From the NCBI GenBank assembly GCA_000611775.1, contig KK106983.1, positions 827,875 through 891,874 of the forward strand: DNA of 64,000 nucleotides, given 5' to 3'. A model generated the notes under the pieces. It was given only the letters and a program-made list of their open reading frames with translations. It was not told where the DNA came from and did not search any database. This document shows positions 21,903 through 34,075 of this stretch, one piece after another; position 1 is the stretch's first letter, and every line of letters begins with the position of its first letter. Both the position numbers and the translations under genes were made by a program. The DNA is from Umbilicaria muhlenbergii. Its lineage: Eukaryota; Ascomycota; Lecanoromycetes; Umbilicariales; Umbilicariaceae.

Positions 21903-23058
21903 CTAATCGAAGAGACCACCGAACCCTAGACTTACGTTAGCATGATTTTGTAAAAGTTTTTATACGATTAAACTGACCTTCATCCTCACTCTCTTCTTTC
22001 TCGGACTCTTCTGCCGGTGCGGCTGCGGGTGCATCCGTTGTGGTTTCCTCAGCAGCTGGGGCAGCTGGGGCGGCCGAAGCGTACGCATCTGGGTTCGCAA
22101 TGCGGTCTTTCAACTCCTCAATCTCCGGCCAGCTGTAATCCGTCTCAACCGCGACAGCCAAGACCTTCTTGTAGCCGTTGACCAGGGAGTGCATGATCGA
22201 TGGGAGGGTGGGGTAATTGGCGGCTAAGGAAATGGTCGTGATGGTCTTGATCGCAGAGTTGAGTGCAGCAAACAGCTGACTCTCCTCAATGTCAAGAACC
22301 TCTGGTGCGAAAGTTTGTCCTTGGTCGTACACTTGAGAAATGCTCATGCCGTAGGTGAAGGGAGAGATGTTCAGCATGTTGAGAAGTGTAGACTCGGATG
22401 CTCCAACTTTGCATCCAGCCTCGACCAGCTTCAAGTCCGTGGTGATTTCAATGGTACCACGAGCAATCTTGGTAGGAACACCGAGAGCCTGGAAGAACGA
22501 GGTCTTTCCGGGTTCCATACCGGTGTTACCAGCAGGTACGAAGACATCGGCAGGGGCGACAGCACCAGCTCTTGCGGGTGCAGCGACTTTGTTAGCCAGG
22601 ATTCTCTCACGTGTCTTGTTCAGGTCGGCATTGGTGAAGATGAAGCCCACGTTGCCTGGTAACTGTCAGCTTGTCGCTTCCTTGCACGATCGACATGGCG
22701 GTATTCGATGTACCTTTGATGTGTGGCAGTAGGCGCTCGTACTCCGGGAAGTCGCTGATGAAGCCCTTGATAGCTCTACGGACCTAAGATGAAGACAAAC
22801 CTGTCAGTAAGATCCTATGATGATCTGAACTTCGCGCTCAAAGCGAATGGATCGGGTAGGTGGAAGTGAAGACTTGCGCCGTACCATTGTGTTTTTACCC
22901 ATGAGCACAACGCCATCTCCTCTCAAGCTGGACCTGATCTCGTGCATTTGCTGGGAGCTGACATTGTCGACTGTAACGATGAAGATTGACTTGTACTCCT
23001 CCAAAAGCCCCTTGAGCTTGTCGAAGTAGCCGGCCTTGTTGGCAGTCTTGCCCCCCAT
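21903..23058 (-). CDS. rpp0: 60S acidic ribosomal protein P0 (stalk scaffold)
   Basis: P0 anchors the P1/P2 stalk to the 60S subunit and helps recruit translational GTPases. Exons 22885..23058, 22714..22783, 21978..22655 and 21903..21925 give 314 aa. Conserved blocks include [13 protein letters not shown] across intron 1 and the central [15 protein letters not shown] and [13 protein letters not shown]. An Ala/Pro/Glu hinge precedes the acidic end. The final 23-nt exon encodes the stalk tail GFGGLFD; without that splice the protein would end in an unrelated [12 protein letters not shown]-type tail. The intron has a GCTAAC branch site. Divergently paired with trm82, with 261 bp between starts. 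Confidence 0.96.
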
Positions 23059-23319
23059 GTCTTCTTTGGAACGAAGATAGGATATTTAAGGGTCAAGTTC
23101 GTGGAATAATGTAATTGAGTGCTCTGCTTGGGCACTTGTGTCGTTGATGATATTCTACAAAGACAGGCCGGTGGACGAAAATGGGTTGTGCGTCTACCTC
23201 GCTTGCTAGGGCCTAGTAGCTCTTCATGTTAACAGGGGTCATCTCAGGCATATGATATCGCAACTCGACCTCATATAAACCTTCTGGGCTGTTTGTAAGA
23301 CTTGCTCTACTACGACAAG

Positions 23320-25072
23320 ATGCTGAATCCATTTCAATGTCTATACTACTGTTCTTTACGCGATAGCAACAAGGCTGCCATTCTACTTGCTGCGTCTGGA
23401 CCGCGGATATTTTCATTCAACATCTCAGATGGCTCTTTACTTTCTACATGGCCCTTCAGTGCAGTTGTAGAGGGCACAGAAAGATTTCTGCAAAGCGATT
23501 TCAATGTTGCCCACAAAAGCGGAGCGAATGGCGTCGAGGAAGGATCTGTTTCGCAGGACAAAGATGCCGAGAGGCCTGGAAAGCGAAGAAAACTGTCACC
23601 CCATGCAAGCGGTTCTGATAGTGCTTTAACAGAAACTGTTGTCCAAGAGCAAAATGAAACCATTGATAATGCATCAGCTACACCAGCTATACCAGCTGTG
23701 ATCAGATTGACCGGTTCGTCGGACGGCAAATATGTAGTGGCAGTCACTGGCGAAGACAAATGCATTCGAGTCTTTGAGCTTCATACAAATGGTACTCTTG
23801 TTGAAAATAGCAAGCGGTAAGTTTTAGAGTCTACTTGGAGGTAGTCTGCTAAACATCCTATCAGTTACATGCCAAAGAGGCCTTGTGCTATTGTGCTCAC
23901 TACGGATAATTCTACAATTCTGTGTGCCGATAAGTTTGGTGACGTCTATTCTTTGCCTCTTCTGGGGCCCTCATCCGAAAAAGACCCACAGACACCCAGC
24001 ACCGATAGCACTGCGATCAATGGAGACTCGGAGATTTCGCATAAGCCATTTGTGCCCGCTGCCAGTACGCTTACAGTGCACACGCGGAGAAACCAGCAAG
24101 CCCTTAAAAACCAGCAGAATGTTACTAATCAACCAAAGACGAAAAAGCCCCTAGAGTTCAAACATCAACTTCTCTTAGGGCATGTTTCCCTCCTCACCGA
24201 TTTGGCATATGTTACTTTAAGCGCTTCGAAGTCCACTCTGGGGAGGAAACGAAGCTACATACTTACCTCCGATCGTGACGAACATATTCGGGTGTCTCGA
24301 GGCTTGCCACAAGCTCATGTCATAGAGGGTTACTGTTTGGGCCATACAGAATTCGTGAGCAAACTATGTGTCCCGCACTGGCAGCCTCAGCTGCTGGTCT
24401 CTGGTGGCGGAGATGACTACTTGCTACTTTGGGATTGGATTTCGGGAACTACTCGATTCCGGATGGACTTGAAAGGACCACTCAATGAACTCTGGAAATC
24501 GCATGGAATGAGCATTCCAAAGGGACAAAAACCTGTTCCTGAGGATGTATTAGAAAAGATTGCAGTGTCGGGAATATGGAACATGCAGCATCCTGAGACC
24601 CCAGTAGACAGTATTCAAGGAGAGATTATTATCGCCTGTGAAGGGTACGTTTTGTCCACCCTAAGTGCCTGTGTAGACCCACTGACCTTGATTTCGAAGG
24701 ATTCCTGCGTTATTGTTCTGTTTACTCGATGCGCAGGGAGGCTTGACCTTCCGCCAATGTCTCTATATTGCCGGCAATGTCTTGGATGTTGCAGTCCTAG
24801 AAAATCGATCCACGCTATTGTATTCCATGGATAACATCCACGAGAAGTGGTCTACTAAGGATGTAGACAAGGGCCCGTTGCGAAGTTCGGTTGGAGCTGT
24901 AACGTTTTCTAGAAGTGCACAGAGCTGGAGTGAGGAAGCCAACTTCGAAGATATCATTACGGTCATGAACCAGGAAATACTGGCGCAGGATGGAAGTAAG
25001 GGAGCGGCGTTGAGCGAACTCCTATACAGTATTGAGAATCTTAGAAAAAGGGGTCAAGGTCAAGATGATTAG
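23320..25072 (+). CDS. trm82: tRNA (guanine-N7) methyltransferase non-catalytic subunit Trm82 (WDR4)
   Basis: WD40 partner that stabilises the Trm8 methyltransferase, which makes m7G46 in tRNA. Exons 23320..23816, 23865..24644 and 24700..25072 give 549 aa. WD-type strands are visible (SSDGKYVVAVTGEDKCIRVFEL, TSDRDEHIRVSRGLPQAHVIEGYCLGHTEFVSKL, LVSGGGDDYLLLWDW). The blocks YMPKRPCAIV, LLGHVSLLTDL and CEGIPALLF match the Trm82 family. A low-complexity linker rich in Lys, Arg and Ser (about residues 75-115) interrupts the first blades, as is common in filamentous fungi. The start is the first ATG in frame; the upstream continuation has only TTG. The next gene, hem12, starts about 210 bp downstream on the same strand. 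Confidence 0.92.
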
Positions 25073-25280
25073 TCAATGGACATATCGTTGGTATGCTGCT
25101 CCTGTAGTATCATGGTCATGTCTAGCTGTAGTGTTGCGCTTGAACATTTGTTTCGGAGGAACTGGCTGAACACCATCGGTCTCCCCCAATAGCTTAGCGA
25201 GACCCTGCATAATTGGCTGGGTTCCGGTATGGTACATTATACATGACGTTCGAGCAGCACACTGACTCCGATCTTTAACA

Positions 25281-26549
25281 ATGACGAGATTTGAACCCTT
25301 GAAGAATGATCTGCTACTCAGAACAGCGCGCGGTATGTTTGTGCCATGGCTGGGAATGTAATACTCCACAGAGACATAAGCTAAGACCTCACATAGGCGA
25401 AAAGGTGGAGAGACCACCGATGTGGGTGATGCGCCAAGGTACATGCAATCGCACGCAGTCCATTAAGCCCACGTTGAAGCTAAGTAGTGGCTATCAAGCT
25501 GGCAGATACCTTCCAGAATATCACCAGGCCAAAGGCAACCATGACTTCTTCGAGTGCTGTCGTTTCCCGGAAATCGCATCCACCCTCACCCTCCAGCCCA
25601 TTGAACGTTATGAAGGCCTCATTGATGCGGCCATCATCTTCTCCGACATCCTGGTCATACCCCAAGCCATGGGGATGACAGTCGAGATGGTAGACAAGAA
25701 GGGCCCTGTTTTCCCAGATCCCCTGAAATCGCCGAGCGACCCGCAATATAAAGAGTTGATGGCAAGAGATGTGGATGTGGAAAAGGAATTGGATTACGTT
25801 TATCAAGCTATTACGATGACGAGGCGAAAGCTGAGGGGTAGAGTGCCCTTGTTCGGGTTCTGTGGTGCTCCTTGGACGCTGCTCTGCTACATGGTAGAGG
25901 GTGGAGGAAGCAAACTGTTCGTTCAGGTCAAGACGTGGATCTACAAATACCCGGAAGAAAGCAAGGCGCTATTGAAGAAGATCGCTGTGTTATGCGTGGA
26001 GTATCTGGCGCTCCAGGTCCAGGCCGGGGCGCAGATTGTTCAGGTCTTCGATTCTTGGGCCGCAGAACTTTCGCCTTCGTCTTTCCAGCAATTCTCCCTT
26101 CCATACCTTCGGTACATTTCAGAACATTTACCAACTCGGCTGCGTCAGTTGGATCTAGATGTAGTCCCGATGGTCGTGTTTGCCAAAGGGGCGTGGTATG
26201 CTTTGGACAGCTTATGCGATTCGGGCTACGACGTTGTCGGACTTGATTGGCTTCAGGATCCAACAGAGGCAGTTAAGATTGCCAAAGGTCGAGTTGTACT
26301 GCAGGGCAATGCTGATCCCGGAGTCTTATATGGAAGCAGAGAAGCCATCACGGCTGTTGTGGAAGAGATGGTTAGAGGATTTGGCGGCGGTAAACAGGGG
26401 TGGATTGCAAATTTGGGCCATGGTGAGTGTCCAGGCCACTCATTCAGAACCTTTCTGACTTGCTCTTAGGCATCACGCCGTTCGTCAACCCTGACGATCT
26501 GAGATTTTACTTCAAAGAGATCCATCGTCTCGGCGGAAGTACCAGCTAA
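25281..26549 (+). CDS. hem12: Uroporphyrinogen decarboxylase (haem biosynthesis)
   Basis: Cytosolic enzyme converting uroporphyrinogen III to coproporphyrinogen III, the fifth step of haem synthesis. Exons 25281..25332, 25397..25438, 25499..26422 and 26470..26549 give 365 aa, matching the usual length of about 360. The N-terminus [37 protein letters not shown] is recovered only after splicing two small introns. Other signatures are the [26 protein letters not shown] and [11 protein letters not shown] blocks, [13 protein letters not shown] and the closing [19 protein letters not shown] across the last intron. Its 3' end lies 170 bp from the convergent fcy1 gene. Confidence 0.96.
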
Positions 26550-26719
26550 ACCGTTTACGAAGTCACGCTGCAAGGTTCGAAACACGAATTGAGAGCTCTG
26601 TATAATAGCGAGTCTATATTCTAATCTTCCGAGGTGTACAAAAGCACGACCCTTGGCGTTTGCCTGTCTTTGCTGCTTCAGTAGACTAGACACTGTACAG
26701 TGGAAGGAAATCTAGAACT

Positions 26720-27303
26720 TCACACGCCAATGTCTTCGTTCCTATCATTTGCGGTCACGTTTAGTAAAGGACTTCAGTTCACATGAGGTCGGACAGCGTC
26801 GAAGAAGAGGAGAGGACATACCAGACATCAGGTTTCTCCTCGATAAATCTCTTCATAAGAGCTTCACATTCCTTGTCTTGGAGTACGACAACCTCGATCC
26901 CTCGTTGCTTGAGATACGCTTCACCGCCGACAAAGGTTTGGTTCTCGCCAATGACTACACGGGCGACTTTGTACAGCACACAAGCGCCAGTACACATGTC
27001 GCACGGAGACAGGGTCGTGTACATGGTAGCGCCTCGATACGCCGAAGCCGGAAGCCTACCCGTGTTTTCAAGGGCTGAGATTTCTCCCTGTGATATTACA
27101 CCAGTCAAGCTGTATACAGATCTATCTCAAAGACTGCGGCCTACATGAAGAGTTGCGCTGCCTTTCTGGACTCTCATATTATGACCTCTGCCCAAGATCC
27201 GGCCATCCTTTGACACTAGACAAGCCCCAATTGGTATCCCGCCCTCCTGCGCACCTTGCTTGGCTTCTTCAAGAGCAGCGATGAATCCAGGGTCTTGGTT
27301 CAT
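26720..27303 (-). CDS. fcy1: Cytosine deaminase (fungal Fcy1 type)
   Basis: Zinc enzyme of pyrimidine salvage that converts cytosine to uracil. Exons 27145..27303, 26822..27087 and 26720..26741 give 148 aa. Zinc and catalytic residues fit yeast Fcy1 with a constant offset of nine: His53, Glu55 (HGE, split by intron 1), Cys82 and Cys85 (SPCDMC). The GGIPIGACLVSKDG and GRGHNMRVQKGSATLH blocks and the ending WNEDIGV also match. The last intron splits the tryptophan codon, so the small 22-nt terminal exon restores the family C-terminus. Divergent from ydj1. Confidence 0.95.
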
Positions 27304-28176
27304 TTTCAGCTGACGGTGGTGTTGAGCTCTCTACAAAATAGCAGACTTTGCTGCTTTCCCATTTCTGCTATTTTCAGGGCCCTACAAGGATTGAATTATC
27401 GGACTAGCGGACTGAGGGACTAGCCTAGGTCTTGGTGTAGATAAGCGACTGGGAGATCGTGATAGCGATAGCGATATATTTAGCGTCTAGACGTTCTTTT
27501 CAAGCCCAAGCAGAGCCATGCGAATCCATGCAAAAGCGTCCTGCGGTTCAAGTGCGTCGGTATAATTTCGTCATAGATATACGATGGTAGTTTTCTACTG
27601 AGTTGACCATCTCCGTAGCCTTGAATTCGCGCCCACGTGGCATTGGCAGTGAATAATTGTACTCTAGAGCGGCGGTGGAATAGAACAGAACCCCAGCGAA
27701 AAGTTCGCTGACCAAACAGGCATAGTCTTACCGACCTTCAATCCTCAGGGTTCATCGTTTTTTCGAGCCATCCACGCCATCCAACTCTCAGCCTGACAAA
27801 CAATTCTTTGAATAACGCCTTCGCTACCTCATACCATTCCATCCTCCAAGATCGCTCATCAGGGTCTTGAACCGATATTATTGTTTGAAGTTTTCAGGTC
27901 TGTCACGGATACTCGTAGCCTCGCTATAGGCAACTACCATCCTCAGGTGAGTGCGCTTGTCACTTACACTCGAGCAAGTCGTGAAGACTGCGTTCCTGCT
28001 CTCTTGCCTTGCGACATTGTTATCAGGCTTGAACGAGGCTCACATTTTGCTTAGAACATTCCCAAGCAGTGTTCTACATTCCTGGGCTGATTATCCGCGC
28101 CGCATCAGCTTCGACACACTCCTCACGGGATTACCCAACTGACTTCACATCCACCTAATATCTACTCGTCGACAAA
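27304..28176. other. Divergent promoter region between fcy1 and ydj1
   Basis: About 870 bp. It contains a short GATAGC triplicate near 27460 and a GAAnnTTC heat-shock-element-like dimer at 28054-28061. A GTGAGT donor-like site at about 27944 suggests an intron in the ydj1 leader. These regulatory readings are tentative. Confidence 0.35.
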
Positions 28177-29578
28177 ATGGTCAAGGAAACCAAGTTCTAT
28201 GACACGCTCGGGGTAGGTGGATACCTATGTAATGCGCGTTCGTAAAACGAAAACTAAATCCACTTCAGGTTGCTCCCACAGCTTCGGACGCCGAGCTTAA
28301 ATCGGCATACAAAAAAGGAGCGCTGAAGCATCATCCAGGTCAGTCGAGGTTTGAGAAGCGGCCGAACTATTTAGTGCTAATGGTGACAACCACAGACAAG
28401 AATGCCCACAACCCAGAAGCGGCCGAGAAGTTCAAAGACCTATCACATGCGTACGAGGTTCTATCCGATCCGCAGAAACGCTCAGTTTATGACCAATATG
28501 GCGAAGAAGGCTTGGAACAGGGCGGCGGCGCCGGCGGCATGAATGCAGAGGATCTCTTCTCACAATTCTTTGGTGGCGGTGGAGCTTTCGGAAGCATGTT
28601 CGGTGGTGGCATGCGTGAAACCGGCCCGAAGAAAGCCAGAACTATTCACCACGTTCACAAGGTCACCCTGGAGGACGTGTACCGTGGTAAGGTTTCGAAA
28701 CTTGCGCTGCAAAAGTCGATAATCTGTCCAGCTTGTGAAGGACGGGGAGGCAAAGAAGGTGCTGTCAAGGCTTGCAGTGGTTGCAACGGAGCGGGTATGA
28801 AGATGATGATGCGCCAGATGGGACCGATGATCCAGCGCTTCCAAACAGTCTGCCCCGATTGTCAAGGCGAAGGAGAAATCATCCGGGATAAAGACAGGTG
28901 CAAGAAGTGCGGTGGCAGGAAAACTATCAGTGAAAGAAAGGTTCTTCACGTCCACGTTGACAAGGGCATGAAGACCGGTGCCAAGATCGACTTCAAAGGT
29001 GATGGGGATCAGATGCCGGGCGTTCTTCCTGGAGATGTGCAGTTCGAGATTGAGATCAAACCACATTCACGGTTCCAGCGCAAAGATGATGACCTCTTCT
29101 ACCACGCTGAGATCGAGCTGCTTACCGCTCTTGCGGGCGGAACTGTTCACATAGAACACTTGGATGAAAGATGGTTGACTGTCCCCATCTATCCTGGCGA
29201 GGTTATCAGTCCAGGTAAGGGAATCCTATCCGTTCGAAGTTTGTCAAGCTCACTGCTGTAGATGAGGTCAAAATGATCCGAGGCCAGGGTATGCCATCTC
29301 TTAGGCACCATGAGTTTGGCAACCTTTATATCCAATTCGGTGTCAAATTCCCACCACCAAACTTCAATACACCGGAGAACATCGCCAAGCTCGAAGGGAT
29401 TCTGCCTCCTCGCAATACCCAAAGTGTACCTCCGGAGGATGCAATGATGGAAGATTTTGAACTTGAGGAAGTCGACTCAAGCGGTCAGCGAAGAGCTCAT
29501 GGTGCCACGTCGATGGATGAAGAGGACGAGGACGGTGTTCCAGCAGGCGCTGAGAGGATGCAATGCGCTTCCCAGTAA
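28177..29578 (+). CDS. ydj1: Hsp40 co-chaperone Ydj1/DnaJA type, farnesylated C-terminus
   Basis: Type I J-domain protein that stimulates Hsp70 ATPase in cytosolic folding and protein import. Exons 28177..28212, 28269..28338, 28396..29214 and 29262..29578 give 413 aa. The J domain carries KHHPDKN with the HPD motif split by intron 2. A Gly/Phe-rich stretch ([13 protein letters not shown]) follows, then four CxxCxGxG zinc repeats ([30 protein letters not shown]), and the two substrate-binding domains. The protein ends in CASQ, a CaaX farnesylation box that recruits Ydj1 to membranes. A heat-shock-element-like GAACATTC lies about 120 bp upstream of the ATG. Confidence 0.96.
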
Positions 29579-30291
29579 TTGGGTCCTCAGAACGGCTGAT
29601 GAGTAACAACTACATGTCTTGCTCCTAGATATAAGGACATGCGCGTCTGGATATTGTCCCGCCGTGATCGTGTCTCGAGTGGCTGCGTGCTTTGATGTTG
29701 TGTTCCGCATCTTCGACTGCAGCCACTCGATGTGCTCTATATGAGAAGCATTGCTCCATTTACTCCGACCGATAGAGATACTGGCATTCACAGCTGGTGG
29801 TTTTCCCTTTGTCCTATTTTTCACTAGTGGCGACATCTTTGATATCATACCAAGGCGATAGATTCGGTGGCGGTTGGGTCATATGAGGCTGTCTTTTGCT
29901 GCTGTGTCCACCCAGTCATCTTTTCTTGCATGCATGGCGTTTTCTGAGTATAATACAATCGATCAACATTGATCCGCTACGAGGTCCATGCTCTCCAACG
30001 AATGGCTGCTTTAGTGTAGAGTTAGAGGATTAATACACGTACTCTTGGACCGCGGCAGTAGAAGCAGTAAACCCTGGTCCTGTATAGTATCCCAGGTCCA
30101 TGTCTTATGCCAGAGGCCCCGGCAGAACCCCTTTTTCGTAGCGTAGTTGTCGGGCATCGGCGTTCGAGCGCGTTCTTCCTCCGGCGTCAAACCCAAGAAT
30201 GAGCTATGTAGCTCGTTATAGGGGCTGCCTCCATGTATTTTATCGACCATGTCAACCCTTTTCGCCTACCAGAGGCATTGGTATCCTGCAC
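29579..30291. other. Intergenic region between ydj1 and msh1
   Basis: About 710 bp (620 bp if msh1 starts at its upstream ATG at 30199). It holds the ydj1 3' flank and the msh1 promoter. Nothing else is supported. Confidence 0.4.
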
Positions 30292-33200
30292 ATGAGGACG
30301 CTGTGCTCTCTGAATCGTCTCCATTATCTCCAGTCATGGCGCCTCGTCCTCCCCAGGCTTCACGTTCGAGGAGCGAAGTCGAAGACAACCTTGCAGCTCA
30401 AAGACCTCCCTCAGGGCATTCTTACGACTGACAATGTCGCTCACGAGGAAGAGGATGAGGGTCTTACATATCCCACTGTGGTGCAGCAGGCCAGGAATAA
30501 TATGCGGAAGTTTGAGAATTGTGTACTGTTGACACGAGTGGGAGGGTTCTACGAGGTTCACCCAACCCAACTTCACGGCAGCAGAACCGCGCTGATACTT
30601 CTGTAGCTCTACTTCGAGCATGCCGAAGAGTATGGACCTCTACTCAACCTTAAGATCGCTCAGAAGAGGACAACGGCCGGACCGGTTTCGATGGTTTAAC
30701 CTCTCTGGAAGCCCGCTACTACAACATTCAATACTGACCGTTCACTAGGCAGGATTTCCTTACTTCCAACTGGACCGGTTCCTAAAGATCTTGGTGCAAG
30801 ACCTCAACAAGTATGTGGCCATCAGCGAGGAGTACGCCAACAACGCTTCAGGCAAAGTCAAATCAGGTGGACTGCTATTTGACCGCAAGGTCGCGAGGAT
30901 CATATCGCCGGGAACATTGATTGACGAGAAGTTCATGGACCCTTATGATAACAACTTCCTCTTGGCCATACATCCTTTGGATAATGGTACCGATGTGGAT
31001 GCGAACATTGATGGGCTTCCAGCGGAGCTTATCAAAGATGCTCCAATGCCCAGACTCGCATCTATACTCGTCGGTCTTGCCTGGCTTGATCTTTCTACTG
31101 GTGATTTTTATACCCAACCCACGACTATGGGGGCATTGTCGTCTATTATTGCTCGGATTGGAGCGAAGGAGATAGTACTCAACAAAACTCTCGATAGTGT
31201 CGTCGAGGGACACATTTTAGCAATACTTGAGCATGATCGCCACCTGGTGACATACCACCGTGCTCACCTGGAAGCGCCGTCAATGTCCGATTGGGTGCCT
31301 ATGCTGGAGGTTCCTGTATCTGCTGAGACGCAAGCGGCGTTCAGTGGAGAGGAGGTGGCAGCCGGGAGTCTTCTCTTGAGTTATGTTGATGAGCGGCTGC
31401 AAGGCCTGGGAATCAAGTTGCAACCACCGGTTCAGAGATCTGGTAAAGAGACGATGGGCATTGACAGGAATAGTATGCGGGGATTGGAAGTACTGGAAAC
31501 CTCGAGGGACGGGATTAGCGGGGGCAAAGGTAGCTTGTTGCATGTTATACGGAGAACTGTCACGAAAAGCGGTACACGTCTACTGAAAGATTGGCTTGGT
31601 ATGGTTTATGTCCCATTTCACCAACAGAGAGACTTCTTTACATGAGTCCCACATCTGCGTCTGTTTCTATCCGTTGAGTATATCAAGATCACTGACTGGT
31701 ACACTGTAGCTTCCCCCTCTACATCGCTCTCTATAATCAATTCTCGATTAGACCTTGTCGAAAATTTTTTCGATGATCCATCATTGAGAGAGGAGATTGT
31801 GAGCATGCTCCGCCGTAGCTACGACGCACAGCGTCTCGTTCAGAAATTTGCTTTGGGCAGAGGTGACGCCGATGATCTTGTTAGCTTACAGCGAACGATT
31901 GAAGCGACCAGAGGGATTGCCAACATTCTTCATGGATACAACTCGTCCCCCGGATCGCCTTCGAAAGCACCAGGTGACGATGTTGACAGAAATTCATGTT
32001 TGCAGAAGTTGAGCAGCCGTTTATCTCTTAGCGGCCCAAGTGCCCTTGCTGCACGAATCGCCGAGGTCATCGACGAAGAAGGACTCTCAGAGAGTCATCG
32101 TATGGAAGAAAGCGAAGGTACAGACATGTTATCGTTGGCGCAAGAAGTGCTGAGCAGCGAAGGCTCTTCTGAGGACATGGAAGCTCTGTCTCGGGTTGTG
32201 CGAAGCAAAGCCAGCACCAAAGCCGCCAAAGAGCAAGACGTGGAGTCTGAAGATACGTGGATCATGCGCACAAGTGCAAGCCCTACATTGCAGCGCCTTC
32301 ACGACAACCTAGCGGAGTTACGTCAAGAAAAGGCCAGCCTCACAGCAGAGCTGAGACAGCAACTAGGCGCACAGAGCTTATCCTTACGATGGACACCCGG
32401 ACTTGGGCACATCTGCCACATCAAGGGCGCCAAGGACGTCCGCACATCGCTCGAATCCTTCGCCAACGTTCGCAGCGTCAGCTCCTCCAAATCCACCCGT
32501 TCCTTCCACCTCTCCTCCTGGACCACCCTCGGCACCACCATCGACCAAACCAAACTCCAAATCCGCGCCGAAGAACAACGCGTCTTCCAAGAGCTACGCC
32601 AGCTCGTCATCCGCAACCTAGTAAAACTCCGCCGCAACGCCGCCGTCCTAGACGAACTCGACATCGCCTGCGCCTTCGCCCTCCTCGCCCACGACCAATC
32701 CTACGTCCGCCCCCTCCTCAACCTCACCACAACCCACCAAATCATCGCCGGCCGCCACCCGACCGTCAAACAGGGCCTCCAAGAACAAGGCCGCGAGTTC
32801 GTCAGCAACGACTGCCTCGTCGGCTCCCCCGACCGCATCTGGCTCATCACCGGACCCAACATGGCCGGCAAATCCACCTTCCTCCGCCAAAACGCCCTCA
32901 TCACCATCCTCGCGCAAACGGGCTCCTTCGTCCCCGCCGCCCACGCCGCCCTCGGCATCGTCGACCAGCTCTTCAGCCGCGTGGGCGCGGGCGACAACCT
33001 GTTTGCGGACCAGTCGACGTTTATGGTCGAGATGCTCGAGACGGCGCACATACTGCGGCATGCGACGCAGCGGTCCTTTGTGGTCATGGACGAGGTGGGC
33101 AGGGGCACGACGCCCGAGGATGGGGTGGCCGTCGGGTTCGCGGCGCTGGAGTATTTGTGGAGGGGGGTGCGGTGCAGGACGCTGTTTGCGACGCATTTTC

Positions 33201-33547
33201 ACCGACTGGCGGATATGACGGCGGGGTGGGAGGGGGTCGGGTGTTTTTGTACGGATGTGAGGGAGGGGGAAGGGGGGGGGTGGGCGTATGTGCATCGGTT
33301 GAGGAGGGGGGTGAATCGGAAGTCGCATGCGCTGAAGGTGGCGAGGTTGGCGGGTAGGTCGTTCGTGGGGAGTGAGTTTTTGTGGGGTTGCATGGCTGAT
33401 GGTTGAATAGGTATTCCGGAGTCGGCTATTGAGAGTGCGAGGCGGGTGCTTGAATCGTTTGAGTCGACATCGCGCGGGGGTATACATGAGACCGCTGGTG
33501 AAGACGCAGCGGATGTTCGACGAGTGGCTGGGGAAGAAAAGAGTTGA
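30292..33547 (+). CDS. msh1: Mitochondrial MutS homologue Msh1
   Basis: DNA mismatch-binding ATPase acting on mitochondrial DNA. Exons 30292..30555, 30607..30693, 30749..31598, 31710..33353 and 33411..33547 give 993 aa. An upstream in-frame ATG at 30199 would add 31 residues. The N-terminus MRTLCSLNRLHYLQSWRL looks like a mitochondrial presequence. The mismatch-recognition motif is VGGFYE, followed by LYFEHAEEYG after intron 1. The blocks GGLLFDRKVARIISPGTLIDE and KSGTRLLKDWL match Msh1. The ATPase has Walker A GPNMAGKST near residue 780, Walker B VVMDEVGRGT, and FATHFHRL. Introns 1 and 2 use weaker GTTCAC and GTTTAA donors. Codon use shifts abruptly to C-ending near 32430 and to G-ending near 33000. 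Confidence 0.94.
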
Positions 33548-33838
33548 CGGTATCGGCGGCTTTTTAAGCCGGCTGGGGATGAGTTATGGATTGAACCGCT
33601 ACTTGGAACACTCTGCGTGGAAGAAAGGGGGCAACATGTCAGGATATGTAGAGCCGAACTACCTCAAACTTGAAGGGCCCTGGACGTCTGTTGGCGCAGA
33701 TTCAAAAACAAATGGGGAAGAGGCGATGACCATTCACTCTACATCACGAAGCGAACACCGCCATCCATGTGACGTTCAATGCACAATTTGATAGGAAAAC
33801 GAGTCGGCAAAATACGCTGCTATTGCCAATGAAATAAA

Positions 33839-34075
33839 TCACTGAACCTCACACTTGTCCTGGAATTTCTTCTTCTTCTTGTCCTTGCCGCTTTCTTTCT
33901 CCGTCATCCGCTGCGGGTACGATTCCGCAGCCGCACCCTTCGCCATCGCACCGCCCGAAGTACCATTACTGGCCGCTCCAGCTCCAGCCCCAGCCCCGGC
34001 ATCATTCCTCACCGTCTTCTGTTCCGCACCCTGCGCTCCTCCCGCCGCCGCAGCCCCGCTCTCAGGACCATCTAG
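33839..34075 (-). other. In-frame extension after a leaky-type TGA-CTA stop in the flavodoxin-like gene
   Basis: Directly after the TGA at 34078-34076 the same frame stays open for 78 codons and ends at a TGA (33841-33839). It begins CTA GAT, so the stop context is TGA CTA G. The tail is alanine- and glycine-rich, then turns charged (ESYPQRMTEKESGKDKKKKK) and ends FQDKCEVQ. Codon composition is as coding-like as the gene itself. It could also be joined in frame by removing 34122..34072, a 51-nt segment with a GTAAGG donor and a CTAG acceptor. A recent nonsense mutation is the third explanation. Confidence 0.6.

Noticed and set aside
32257-33357. 366-codon alternate frame and 279-codon antisense frame (32648-33487) in msh1
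   Set aside because: High-GC shadow frames; the MutS ATPase motifs are all in the msh1 frame.
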